Shown here piece by piece: positions 44,892 through 53,596 of a stretch of 64,000 nucleotides of DNA; positions within the stretch are counted from its first letter, which is position 1, and the number at the start of each line of letters is the position of its first letter. Origin of the DNA: Qipengyuania atrilutea (GTDB taxonomy: Bacteria > Pseudomonadota > Alphaproteobacteria > Sphingomonadales > Sphingomonadaceae). The stretch lies in assembly GCF_013370205.1 (NCBI RefSeq), contig NZ_JABWGV010000001.1, positions 372,001 through 436,000 on the forward strand. Reading direction: 5' to 3'. The notes below the pieces were generated by a model. It saw only the letters and a list, made by a program, of their open reading frames with translations. It was not told the origin of the DNA and did no database searches. The position numbers were made by a program, and so were the translations under genes.

Positions 44892-46013
44892 ATGCCAGCA
44901 ACTGAAACCGACTTCTACGAACTCCTCGGCGTCTCTCGCGATGCCGACGGAGCGACGATCAAGTCCGCCTACCGTAAGCTCGCGATGAAGTATCATCCGG
45001 ACCGCAATCCGGGCGATGCCGACAGCGAAGCGCGCTTCAAGGCGGTCGGACAGGCTTACGAATGCCTGAAAGACCCGCAGAAGCGCGCAGCCTACGACCG
45101 CTTCGGCCATGCCGCGTTCCAGCAGGGAATGTCCGGCGGTGGCGGACGGGGCCAGCAGGACTTCGGCGATATCGGCGATATTTTCGAGACGATTTTCGGC
45201 AGCGCCTTCGGGGGCGGTGCCCGCCAGCAGGCCCGCCGCGGTGCAGACCTGCGCTACGATATGGAAATCGGTCTCGAAGATGCCTTTCACGGTAAGTCCA
45301 CTGAGATCGAGATCGAGGTTTCCCGAAACTGCGATACCTGCGCCGGCACAGGTGCGACCCCCGGCACAGGCGTCAGGACCTGTAACCTGTGTCAGGGGCA
45401 CGGTAAGGTGCGTGCGAAGCAGGGCTTCTTCGTCGTCGAACGGCCGTGTCCCAATTGCCACGGCCGAGGCGAAGTCATCGAAAGCCCGTGCCGCGACTGC
45501 CGCGGCGAGGGACGGATCGACGTTCCTCAGTCACTGGCCGTCGAAATCCCCCCCGGCGTCGATACGGGAACGCGTATTCGCCTGTCGGGCAAGGGCGAGG
45601 CAGGGCCGCGCGGCGCGCCCGCCGGCGATCTCTACATCTTCGTCCATATCCGCCCGCACGACGTGTTCCAGCGCGAGGGCACAACTTTGGCGACGCGCGT
45701 ACCGGTCAGCTTCACTACTGCAGCGCTGGGCGGTTCGATCGATATTCCCGATCTCGACGGAAGCACGAATACGATCGACATCCCCTCGGGCATTCAGTCG
45801 GGCAAGCAACTGCGCAAGCGGGGTGCCGGTATGCCGGTCCTGCAAGGACGCGGGCGCGGCGATCTGGTCGTTGAAATTCAGGTCGAGACGCCGACCAAAC
45901 TCAGCAAGCGACAACGCGAAATCCTGTCAGAATTCCGCGAAACGGAAACCGGCGACGAATGTCCGCAGACGCAGGGCTTCATGGGCAAGATCAAGAGCGC
46001 TTTCGGAGGCTAA
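44892..46013 (+). CDS. dnaJ: Co-chaperone DnaJ
   Basis: A 373-residue type I DnaJ. The J domain holds YELLGVSRDADG and the HPD tripeptide (YHPDRNPG) near residue 34. A Gly-rich region follows, then the four-repeat zinc domain (CDTCAGTG, CNLCQGHG, CPNCHGRG, CRDCRGEG, about residues 145-210), and the C-terminal substrate domains. It stimulates DnaK ATPase and presents clients. The ATG at 44892 gives the normal start MPATETDFYELL. A GC-rich imperfect hairpin lies between dnaK and dnaJ (44826-44872). Confidence 0.97.
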   Translation: MPATETDFYELLGVSRDADGATIKSAYRKLAMKYHPDRNPGDADSEARFKAVGQAYECLKDPQKRAAYDRFGHAAFQQGMSGGGGRGQQDFGDIGDIFETIFGSAFGGGARQQARRGADLRYDMEIGLEDAFHGKSTEIEIEVSRNCDTCAGTGATPGTGVRTCNLCQGHGKVRAKQGFFVVERPCPNCHGRGEVIESPCRDCRGEGRIDVPQSLAVEIPPGVDTGTRIRLSGKGEAGPRGAPAGDLYIFVHIRPHDVFQREGTTLATRVPVSFTTAALGGSIDIPDLDGSTNTIDIPSGIQSGKQLRKRGAGMPVLQGRGRGDLVVEIQVETPTKLSKRQREILSEFRETETGDECPQTQGFMGKIKSAFGG

Positions 46014-46024
46014 CGACCCGGTCT

Positions 46025-48349
46025 TCACTCCACAGGAAGGCGCTCATCGACTTCCTGTCGCAGCCGGTCGATCAGGCCACGGTTCGCCTTCAGCCGCGCT
46101 TCTTCCTCGTCGAGAATGGCGAGGAAGGCAGCGCGCTTGAACGGGTGCATCGTTTGCTCGTCCATTCCGCCTTCGACGGTAGAGCAGACGAGATCGATCA
46201 TCCGCTCCGCACCGTGAAGGCGGCCCCAAAGGTAATCGTTTTCGCGGTAGGCCCGGCTGAAGAACGCACCGAAATTGTAGAACTCTATCCCGCGCAGCGT
46301 CGCGCGCGTGCCGCCTTCGCGTATGGAGCGCGCGTCGTCGGGCGAAATCCGGTCCACCTTCACCGGGTCGAACTCCGTGTAGCCTTCGCTTCTGAGAAGG
46401 GGCAGAGTGGCGACATCGTAATAGGGGAAGCCGAGATAGGCGAGCAGCATCCGCCGCTTCAGGTTCTTCGGCATCGCTTCGAACGCCTTGGCCAGCATTT
46501 CCTCGGCCTGATCGTCGACTTCGGGAAGCAGGCGCCGCTCGGAAATCATGTCGAGCACGCGTCCCGGATCGCCGAACACGTTAGCCGCAGCGCCGGGGAA
46601 GTCTTCACCCAGAGGGTCGACTCCTTCGCGGTCGAAATAGAGTGCAAGTATCTCGTAAATAGCTTTGCGCGCCGCCTCCAGCGCGCTGTCGGGTATGTCG
46701 GGGTCCGCTTCCCAGTCGCGCGCGAGACGCCGGGCAAGGAGCCGCAACCGCCGGATGCGAAACCCGATATCGTGCGCGCGAAAGAACGTAACCGCCGCTT
46801 CGTTAGCGCCGCCGCCGGGGGCGGACAGTTCCTCCACGCCGCGCGCATTCAGTTCTTCCCGCAACGCCCGCTCGATGGACGACGTATCGGGCAGGCCAAG
46901 CTCCGGGGCGGCAGCCAAAACCAGGCGCGACAGCCGCTCGACGATGCCAGTGAACTTCGCAAGCGCGTAGGAATGATAGGCATATCCCGCCTGCTCTGCA
47001 GCGGACTGCTGCGCGCGGTTGCGCCACGAACGCAGGCGCTTCGGATTGGGCTGGTTGAGGAACAGGGTCCTGCCGAACAGGCGGTCGACCGCCTTTTCCA
47101 CCTCGGGGCGCAGCGATTTGACGATTCGCTGGAGGCGCGCCGCTTCTCGCGATTGCTCGTCCAGCAATTCGAGGTTGTCGCGAATGGGTTGCTCGCGGGG
47201 AATGGTGGACAGCGAGCCGAAGATCGCGGCGAAAAAGCCGATCGGCTCCTCCCGTTCTTCGTCGGTCAGGGATCCCGAGCGGTCGGGGCGCGGATCGATA
47301 TAGACGAAGCGGCGGTCGACTTCGCGTTGCACGGGCCGGCTCGGCAAGGCGGCCATGGCGGCGGCAAACGGAGCGTTCACGAGCACCGAGCCGTCTATCA
47401 ACGATACCGAGCCGGTCTGTTCGCGCCGATAATGCGCAGGCATGATGCGCTGAAGAAAACGGTCCCGGTCACGCCATTCGAGGCTTTCGCGCTCTGCCAG
47501 ATCGTCGATTTCGCCGATGCGCAGGGCCGGGAAAGCTCCGGGGAAGCTCGCCGTCGCCCGGGCGGCCAGCGTCAGCTCCAAAACATCGGCAAGACGCTGT
47601 CCGCCGTTCGCGGGCGTACGCGCGGTAAAGCCGATCGGCAGGCGGTGCTCGGTTTCCTCCACTACCTCGGGACTGTTGAGCCGGAGCAGTTCGAGGTGTC
47701 CGCGGAAATCGGTCGCCGTGACCATCAAGTCGATCGGATGGCGGGGCGGCAACAGGGGCGCGTCCGCCGGCGTCTGGTGCATCGCCTGCAGCGCCTCGAA
47801 CAGCAGGCTCGAGAAACCCGGCCCGGAGAACGGCGGCTTGAACCAGCGGCCCCGCACCAGATTCGATACTTTTCGCGCCACTTCCTGCCGCGTTTCCGGC
47901 GCGACGCTTTCACTGACGACGCTGCCCGGCCGGCGCATGAGCCACCAAGCGAGCGGCTGTGCCCAGAACTTAGCGAAGCGCCAGACGGGCCGCGCATCGG
48001 GGTCCACCAGCCGGTCGATGTCGGCGAGCTTGAGCCACAGCTCGGTCAGCGGTTCGAGCGATCGTCCCGAATGGATCGCTTCGGCGAGAAACACCGCATT
48101 GATCCCGCCCGCACTCGCGCCGGTCAGGATGTCGGGCAGAACCCGCAGGCGCAGTTCGTGACGGGTCTTGAGATGAGCGAGCAGTTCGCTGTACACCCGC
48201 TCGATCCCGGCCGGCGCGCCATCGGACCCGTGAAAATCGCGGCTCGCGCGGGCGAGATGCCACACTTCCTTGGTGACGCCGTGCATGTAGACCGCCAGGC
48301 TGACCCCGCCGTAGCAGATCAGCGCAAGCCTGAGTTCCTTCTGCCGCAT
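46025..48349 (-). CDS. Large patatin-like phospholipase (DUF3376 type)
   Basis: A 774-residue patatin-like protein. The acyl-hydrolase core is at the N-terminus: the glycine-rich oxyanion loop near residue 15 (ICYGGVSLAVYMHGV), the nucleophile Ser in TGASAGGINA near 80, and the catalytic Asp in LIDGSVLVN near 330, the Ser-Asp dyad of patatins. A long helical C-terminal part of the DUF3376 type follows. Probable lipid acyl hydrolase; substrate unknown. The ATG at 48349 is preferred to 48373. It diverges from radA, whose LexA-type box lies between the two. Confidence 0.88.
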   Translation of the reverse strand: MRQKELRLALICYGGVSLAVYMHGVTKEVWHLARASRDFHGSDGAPAGIERVYSELLAHLKTRHELRLRVLPDILTGASAGGINAVFLAEAIHSGRSLEPLTELWLKLADIDRLVDPDARPVWRFAKFWAQPLAWWLMRRPGSVVSESVAPETRQEVARKVSNLVRGRWFKPPFSGPGFSSLLFEALQAMHQTPADAPLLPPRHPIDLMVTATDFRGHLELLRLNSPEVVEETEHRLPIGFTARTPANGGQRLADVLELTLAARATASFPGAFPALRIGEIDDLAERESLEWRDRDRFLQRIMPAHYRREQTGSVSLIDGSVLVNAPFAAAMAALPSRPVQREVDRRFVYIDPRPDRSGSLTDEEREEPIGFFAAIFGSLSTIPREQPIRDNLELLDEQSREAARLQRIVKSLRPEVEKAVDRLFGRTLFLNQPNPKRLRSWRNRAQQSAAEQAGYAYHSYALAKFTGIVERLSRLVLAAAPELGLPDTSSIERALREELNARGVEELSAPGGGANEAAVTFFRAHDIGFRIRRLRLLARRLARDWEADPDIPDSALEAARKAIYEILALYFDREGVDPLGEDFPGAAANVFGDPGRVLDMISERRLLPEVDDQAEEMLAKAFEAMPKNLKRRMLLAYLGFPYYDVATLPLLRSEGYTEFDPVKVDRISPDDARSIREGGTRATLRGIEFYNFGAFFSRAYRENDYLWGRLHGAERMIDLVCSTVEGGMDEQTMHPFKRAAFLAILDEEEARLKANRGLIDRLRQEVDERLPVE

Positions 48350-48388
48350 CGCGCCTACATGACGGGGCGGCAACGGAAAGGCAATTGC

Positions 48389-48403
48389 GTTCCCATATTG
48401 TTC
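48389..48403 (+). promoter_or_regulatory. LexA-type SOS box upstream of radA
   Basis: GTTC (48389-48392), seven bases, GTTC (48400-48403): the exact direct-repeat consensus of alphaproteobacterial LexA boxes (GTTC-N7-GTTC). It ends 16 bases before the radA ATG, a position where a repressor would block transcription or initiation. Confidence 0.6.
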
Positions 48404-48419
48404 TCTTTACGGGACGCAA

Positions 48420-49787
48420 ATGGCAAAACCGAAACGTCGATATGTCTGTCAGGCCTGCGGCGGTGTATCGCACCGCTGGCAAGGGCAATGCCCCGACTGC
48501 GCGGAGTGGAACACGCTGTCGGAAGAGGCTCCGGCGACGATCTTCTCGCAGAAGCACGACCTGTCGAGCGGGGGCAGGGGGATCGAGTTCGTCTCGCTCG
48601 ACAAGCCGGGCGAACTTCCCGTGCGCTCGTCGACCGGGCTTGCCGAATTCGACCGCGCGCTGGGGGGTGGGCTCGTTCCGAGTTCAGCGATTCTGATGGG
48701 CGGCGATCCGGGCATCGGGAAATCGACGCTATTGCTTCAGGCGGCGGCGAGGCTGGCGCGCGGCGGGACGCGGACCGTGTACATCAGCGGCGAGGAAGCC
48801 TCGGCGCAGGTCCGGTTGCGGGCGGCGCGGCTCGGCCTTGCGGACGCGCCGGTAGAGCTCGCCGCGGCGACCTCGGTGCGCGACATCCTCACCTCGCTCG
48901 GTCAGATGGAAGCGCCGGGACTGCTCGTCATCGATTCAATTCAGACGATGTACTCCGACACGATCGAGGGCGCACCGGGCACGGTCAGCCAGGTGCGCGG
49001 CTGCGCCTTCGAACTGATCCGTTATGCGAAGGAGAACGGCTCCGCGTTGGTTTTAGTGGGGCACGTCACCAAGGACGGCAACATCGCGGGTCCGCGCGTG
49101 CTCGAGCATATGGTCGACGTCGTAATGAGTTTCGAGGGCGAGCGCAGCCACCAGTACCGCATTCTTCGTAGCCTTAAGAACCGCTTCGGACCGGTCGACG
49201 AAATCGGGGTCTTCGCAATGGCGGAAGAGGGGCTGGAAGAGGTCGCGAATCCCTCGATGCTGTTCCTGTCCGGACGTGACGAACCCATGGCCGGAAGCGC
49301 GGTATTTCCGGCGATGGAAGGCACGCGGCCGGTCCTTGTCGAAATTCAGGCGTTGATCGTGCGGCTGAAGTCGGGCGCTACCCCGCGCCGGTCGGTGGTG
49401 GGCTGGGATAGCGGGCGGCTCGCCATGCTGCTCGCGGTGCTGGAATCGCGCTGCGGCCTCAATTTCTCTTCCGCCGAGGTTTATCTGAACGTGGCCGGCG
49501 GATACCGCCTGGCCGATCCGGCGGCGGATGTCGCGGTAGCGGCGGCGCTGATTTCGGCGCTGGCCGATACGCCGCTTCCGCCCAAAAGCGTATGGGTCGG
49601 CGAGGTTTCGCTGGCCGGAGAAATCCGTCCGGTAGCGCATGGCGGGCTTCGTCTGCGCGAAGCGGCGAAGCTCGGTTTCAAGCGCAGCTACGGCCCCGCG
49701 GTGACCGGCGATGCTTCATCGAAAATCAACCACACCGCGCTAGACCGCCTGTTCAATCTCGTTGACCGGGTCATGCCGAAGAATTAG
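48420..49787 (+). CDS. radA: DNA repair protein RadA
   Basis: A 455-residue RadA that promotes branch migration in recombinational repair. The N-terminal zinc finger (CQACGG, CPDCAEW, residues about 10-32), the Walker A motif GDPGIGKST near 98, the RadA-specific KNRFG motif near 257 (SLKNRFGPVDEIG) and the C-terminal Lon-protease-like domain are all present. A perfect GTTC-N7-GTTC box just upstream suggests SOS control. cvpA follows 22 bases later. Confidence 0.96.
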   Translation: MAKPKRRYVCQACGGVSHRWQGQCPDCAEWNTLSEEAPATIFSQKHDLSSGGRGIEFVSLDKPGELPVRSSTGLAEFDRALGGGLVPSSAILMGGDPGIGKSTLLLQAAARLARGGTRTVYISGEEASAQVRLRAARLGLADAPVELAAATSVRDILTSLGQMEAPGLLVIDSIQTMYSDTIEGAPGTVSQVRGCAFELIRYAKENGSALVLVGHVTKDGNIAGPRVLEHMVDVVMSFEGERSHQYRILRSLKNRFGPVDEIGVFAMAEEGLEEVANPSMLFLSGRDEPMAGSAVFPAMEGTRPVLVEIQALIVRLKSGATPRRSVVGWDSGRLAMLLAVLESRCGLNFSSAEVYLNVAGGYRLADPAADVAVAAALISALADTPLPPKSVWVGEVSLAGEIRPVAHGGLRLREAAKLGFKRSYGPAVTGDASSKINHTALDRLFNLVDRVMPKN

Positions 49788-49809
49788 GCCCGCATCCGCC
49801 AGAGGGGTT

Positions 49810-50349
49810 ATGACGGGTTTAGATTATCTTATTCTGTTGATTGTCGCTGTCGCTGCGATCGGCGGCTTCTCGCGCGGGATCGTGCAGGAAGTCCTTTCGC
49901 TGCTGGCGTGGGGCCTCGCCATCGCGGCAATCCGCTTCATGCACAAGCCGCTGACCCAGCAGCTAAGCGCGTATATCGGCGACGATATCACGACTTCGAT
50001 CCTAGCCTTTGCTCTGCTGCTACTGATCCCCTACGCCGCGATGAAAGTGATTGCCGGTAGTGCGGGCAAAGCCGCGCGCAGTTCGAAGCTGGGCGTGATC
50101 GACCGCATACTCGGCCTCGCTTTTGGTGCGATCAAGGGCGTCATCATCGCGGTTGTCGGCTTCTCGCTGCTGGTGCTCGGTTACGATACGGTCTGGGGCT
50201 TTCAGGGCCGGCCGACGTGGATTTCGGGCGCCCGCAGCTACGAGTTTATGGACGCGAGCAGCCGCGACATGGTCGAACTGATTGCAGAGCGCCGCGCACG
50301 GCTGCGCCGGCAGCAGGAGCGCGAGGAAGCGGCTGCTGACGCGTCATGA
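49810..50349 (+). CDS. CvpA family membrane protein
   Basis: A 179-residue protein with four hydrophobic helices in the first about 130 residues and a charged C-terminal tail. The start GLDYLILLIVAVAAIGGFSRGIVQEV is the CvpA signature. CvpA was first linked to colicin V production, but recent work links it to envelope stress tolerance. The ATG at 49810 has GAGGGG upstream. It overlaps the next gene by four bases. Confidence 0.9.
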   Translation: MTGLDYLILLIVAVAAIGGFSRGIVQEVLSLLAWGLAIAAIRFMHKPLTQQLSAYIGDDITTSILAFALLLLIPYAAMKVIAGSAGKAARSSKLGVIDRILGLAFGAIKGVIIAVVGFSLLVLGYDTVWGFQGRPTWISGARSYEFMDASSRDMVELIAERRARLRRQQEREEAAADAS

Positions 50350-50786
50350 CCGCAGCGCGCGGCGGCGCTTTATATACGCCGGAAATGCTCGGACTGGCGG
50401 TTTCGCTGGCCGATTACCCGATCTCCGAAACCGCGAACGCCGTGGCCGAGGCGCGGTCGCAGACCTGCGGCAGTGTACTCGCAGTCTCGCTTGCTTTGAA
50501 AGACGATGGCAGTGTCGGCGAAGTTGGTTTGCGCGTATCAGCCTGCGCAGTCGGCCAGGCGGCTGCAGCTATCTTTGCGCAGGACGTGATCGGGCGCACC
50601 GAGGCCGATATCAAGCGGGCGCGCGATGCAATTGCAGAGTGGCTCGGCGGCGACCGCAGTGCTCCCGACTGGGCGGGGTTGCAGACGATTGCGGCGGCGC
50701 GCGCGCATCCGGGACGCCACGAAGCCATTCTTCTGCCGTGGAAGGCCGCGCTCTTGGCGCTTTCAAACGCGCAAGACGCGCGGTAG
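50346..50786 (+). CDS. IscU/NifU-like iron-sulfur scaffold homologue
   Basis: A 146-residue protein of the SufU/IscU N-terminal fold. Two of the three scaffold cysteines are present, C41 (QTCGSV) and C67 (SACAVG), spaced as in IscU. The third Cys is absent; the region where it should lie reads HPGRHEAILLPW. It is in the radA-cvpA operon, not with suf or isc genes. This could be a degenerate scaffold or a protein with another role. Confidence 0.8.
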   Translation: MTAARGGALYTPEMLGLAVSLADYPISETANAVAEARSQTCGSVLAVSLALKDDGSVGEVGLRVSACAVGQAAAAIFAQDVIGRTEADIKRARDAIAEWLGGDRSAPDWAGLQTIAAARAHPGRHEAILLPWKAALLALSNAQDAR

Positions 50787-50829
50787 GCAGCGCCTGATAA
50801 CAGGTAAGCAGCCTGCCGGGAGGGGAAGC

Positions 50830-52470
50830 ATGTCCGATAGTGCAATCGCCGAGCGCCAGCCGAGCGACAAGGAAATCAGGCTGGTCATCGCCGCATCGTC
50901 CGCCGGCACGATCTTCGAATGGTATGATTTCTTCATCTACGGCACGCTCGCCGGATTGATCGGCGCGGCGTTCTTCCCGAGCGGAAACGAAACGCTGCAA
51001 CTGCTGCTGGTATGGGCGGGTTTTGCCATCGGCTTCGGTTTCCGCCCGCTCGGCGCGATACTGTTCGGCTTTCTGGGCGACAGGCTCGGGCGTAAGTACA
51101 CCTTCCTGGTCACCGTGACGCTGATGGGTGTCGCCACTGCGGGCGTGGGTATGATCCCTAGCGCGGCGAGCATCGGTATCGCGGCACCGATCATCGTCAT
51201 CGGGTTCCGCATCCTGCAAGGCCTCGCGCTCGGCGGCGAATACGGCGGCGCGGCGATCTACGTCGCCGAACACGCGCCGCCGGAAAAGCGCGGGTTCTAC
51301 ACGAGCTTCATCCAAGCCAGCGTCGTCGGCGGCTTCGTGCTCTCCATTGCCGTGGTGTTGGCCTGCCGCGCTGTCATTCCGCCGGACGACTTTGCCGCAT
51401 GGGGTTGGCGCGTGCCGTTCCTGCTGTCGATCGTGCTGCTCGGCATATCGCTGTGGATGCGGCTCAAACTGTCGGAAAGCCCGGTGTTCCAGGCGATGAA
51501 GGAAGCGGGCGAAACTGCAGGGAATCCGTTCGTTGAAAGCTTCACCTATCCCGGCAACAAGAAGCGGATCTTTGTGGCGCTTTTCGGCGTAACGGGCGTG
51601 CTGACCACAATCTGGTACACGGCGTTCTTCTCCGGCCTATCGTTCCTGCGCGGCCCGATGCGTGTGGACGAAGAGCTGGTCGAGTACATCCTGTTCTTCG
51701 CCGGGCTGATCGCGATGTCGTTCTATCTCGTGGTCGGCAAATGGTCGGACCGGATCGGGCGCAAGAAACCCATCATCGTCGGCGCGGCGCTGACGCTGGT
51801 CTTTCTGTTCCCGATCTTCTGGGGGATGGGCGCGCTTGCCAATCCGGGCCTGAGCGCTGCGGCTGAGCGCGCGCAGGTGGTGGTATCGGGCTCGCAGTGC
51901 TCGACCGATCCCTTCGCCGAACTGTTCGACCGCGAGCAGAGCGACTGTGGCAAACTGCTCGAGACGTTGACTGCGAGCGGAGTGCGCTACGATGTCGAAG
52001 AGGCCGAGGTGCTGTCGCTGCGGGCGGGAGAAACGCCAATCGCGATCCAGCCTGAATGGATGGACGACGGGATCGCGCGCCGCGACGGCATTCAGGCGGC
52101 GCTGACCGGGGCGGGCTTCGACTTCACGCCCAGCCGCCCCGGACCGGCGCGGATTGCCGGCATCCTCGCGCTGCTTCTGTGCCTTGGTGCGCTCTCGGCG
52201 CTGACCTACGGCTCGGTCGCGGCACTGCTTTCGGAGATGTTCCCGCCGCGCATCCGCTATAGTTCGATGTCGATCCCCTACCATATCGGGGCCGGCTATC
52301 TCGGTGGGTTCCTGCCGCTGATCGCCGGAATCATCGTCGCGCGCACGGGCGACGTCTATGCCGGCCTGTGGTACACCTGGGTGGTCGTTGCGTTCGGCCT
52401 GGTAGTCGCATGGTGGGGCCTGCCTGACGGACCGCCGCGCGACTTCGGCGAAGACACGGCCGCGGTATGA
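50830..52470 (+). CDS. MFS transporter (MHS family) with a periplasmic-side insert
   Basis: A 546-residue MFS protein of the metabolite:proton symporter group. Family marks: EWYDFFIYG near residue 30, FGFLGDRLGRK near 80 and GGEYGGAAIY near 138. Between TM9 (about 317-340) and TM10 (about 440-465) there is a soluble insert of about 100 residues (337-440) with a Cys pair, C357 and C373, that would be periplasmic and could form a disulfide. The ATG has AGGGGAAG upstream. Its stop overlaps the alr start by four bases, which hints at an amino-acid-type substrate. Confidence 0.9.
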   Translation: MSDSAIAERQPSDKEIRLVIAASSAGTIFEWYDFFIYGTLAGLIGAAFFPSGNETLQLLLVWAGFAIGFGFRPLGAILFGFLGDRLGRKYTFLVTVTLMGVATAGVGMIPSAASIGIAAPIIVIGFRILQGLALGGEYGGAAIYVAEHAPPEKRGFYTSFIQASVVGGFVLSIAVVLACRAVIPPDDFAAWGWRVPFLLSIVLLGISLWMRLKLSESPVFQAMKEAGETAGNPFVESFTYPGNKKRIFVALFGVTGVLTTIWYTAFFSGLSFLRGPMRVDEELVEYILFFAGLIAMSFYLVVGKWSDRIGRKKPIIVGAALTLVFLFPIFWGMGALANPGLSAAAERAQVVVSGSQCSTDPFAELFDREQSDCGKLLETLTASGVRYDVEEAEVLSLRAGETPIAIQPEWMDDGIARRDGIQAALTGAGFDFTPSRPGPARIAGILALLLCLGALSALTYGSVAALLSEMFPPRIRYSSMSIPYHIGAGYLGGFLPLIAGIIVARTGDVYAGLWYTWVVVAFGLVVAWWGLPDGPPRDFGEDTAAV

Positions 52471-53510
52471 TCGAAACCCCGCCAGCAACGCTGCGCCTGC
52501 GGGTCGATACCGGGGCGCTCGGCCATAACTGGCGTGCGCTCGACCGGCTTTCCGGCAGCGCGAGCGCCGGGGCTGCGATCAAGTCCAACTGCTACGGCCT
52601 CGGCATCGAGAAATGCCTGCCGGTTCTGCGCGATGCGGGGTGCAAGGCGTTCTACGTCGCGCATTGGAGCGAAGTCGCAGGCGCCGCGAACCATGTTCCG
52701 GCAGAACAGATCGCCGTTTTGCACGGTCCGATTACGGACACCGAAGCGCGCTACGCGCTGGAGACCGGTGCAGTTCCGGTGATCAATACGCTCGAACAGG
52801 CGCGGCGCTGGAACGAGGCGGGCGGCGGCAGATGTCACCTGATGATCGACAGCGGCATCAACCGGCTCGGCATTTCCCTGCACGAGGTTGGCGACCCGGC
52901 GATCGCAGCTCTCGAAGTCGATGTTATCATGTCGCATCTCGCCTGCGCGGACGAGGACAGCGCGATGAATGCGCGCCAGCTTGCTCGTTTCCGCAAAGTT
53001 TTGCCCCTCATAACGCACCGCGCCGAGAGCCTTGCCAACAGCGCCGGGATCGCACTCGGCAGCGACTACCATTTCGACCTTACCCGGCCCGGACTCGCGC
53101 TTTACGGCGGCGTGCCGCGCAGCGAACTTGCTGGCACGATCCGGCAGGTTGCCTTCCCCGAAGTCTCGGTCATCCAGCGCCGCTCGATCGAGGCCGGCGA
53201 GACGGTGGGCTACAGCGCAACCTGGACAGCGAAGCAACGGACCGAAATCGCGGTCGCCTCGCTCGGTTATGCGGACGGGTTCCTGCGCGCATGGCATGAC
53301 GGAGAGCCGCATCTGCTGCGCGGTGAAACGCGCCTGCCGATCATCGGGAAGATCTCGATGGATATGATCGTGCTCGATTGCAGCGCGATGCCGGATTTAC
53401 GCGAAGGCGACTGGCTCTCGGTTCCCTATTGGCTGCCCAATGCTGCGCAGCGAAGCGGTCTCTCACAATACGAACTCCTGACCATTCTGGGACGCCGGTT
53501 CGACGGCTAG
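52467..53510 (+). CDS. alr: Alanine racemase
   Basis: A 347-residue PLP enzyme that makes D-alanine for peptidoglycan. The PLP lysine lies in AAIKSNCYG near residue 36 (usually VKANAYG). The second catalytic residue, Tyr, is in VGYSATW near 250. MIDSGINRLG near 126 and the metal/phosphate region are conserved; the SNC variant at the PLP site is unusual but keeps the Lys. It is coupled to the MFS gene upstream. Confidence 0.93.
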   Translation: MIETPPATLRLRVDTGALGHNWRALDRLSGSASAGAAIKSNCYGLGIEKCLPVLRDAGCKAFYVAHWSEVAGAANHVPAEQIAVLHGPITDTEARYALETGAVPVINTLEQARRWNEAGGGRCHLMIDSGINRLGISLHEVGDPAIAALEVDVIMSHLACADEDSAMNARQLARFRKVLPLITHRAESLANSAGIALGSDYHFDLTRPGLALYGGVPRSELAGTIRQVAFPEVSVIQRRSIEAGETVGYSATWTAKQRTEIAVASLGYADGFLRAWHDGEPHLLRGETRLPIIGKISMDMIVLDCSAMPDLREGDWLSVPYWLPNAAQRSGLSQYELLTILGRRFDG

Positions 53511-53596
53511 GTGCCTCCATGTTGCGGCAGCGATTGTGCACGTGCTAAATCCGCGGTAACAAGTCTCAACTAGAAACTTACCGAACGGGGATGCGC

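Noticed and set aside
43220-44893. 557-codon minus-strand ORF opposite dnaK
   Set aside because: Antisense shadow of a highly biased gene; DnaK motifs on the plus strand are unmistakable.
45959-49171. 1070-codon plus-strand ORF
   Set aside because: It runs antisense to the patatin gene and then through the start of radA in another frame. Arg/Gly/Ala-rich with no domain; a shadow.
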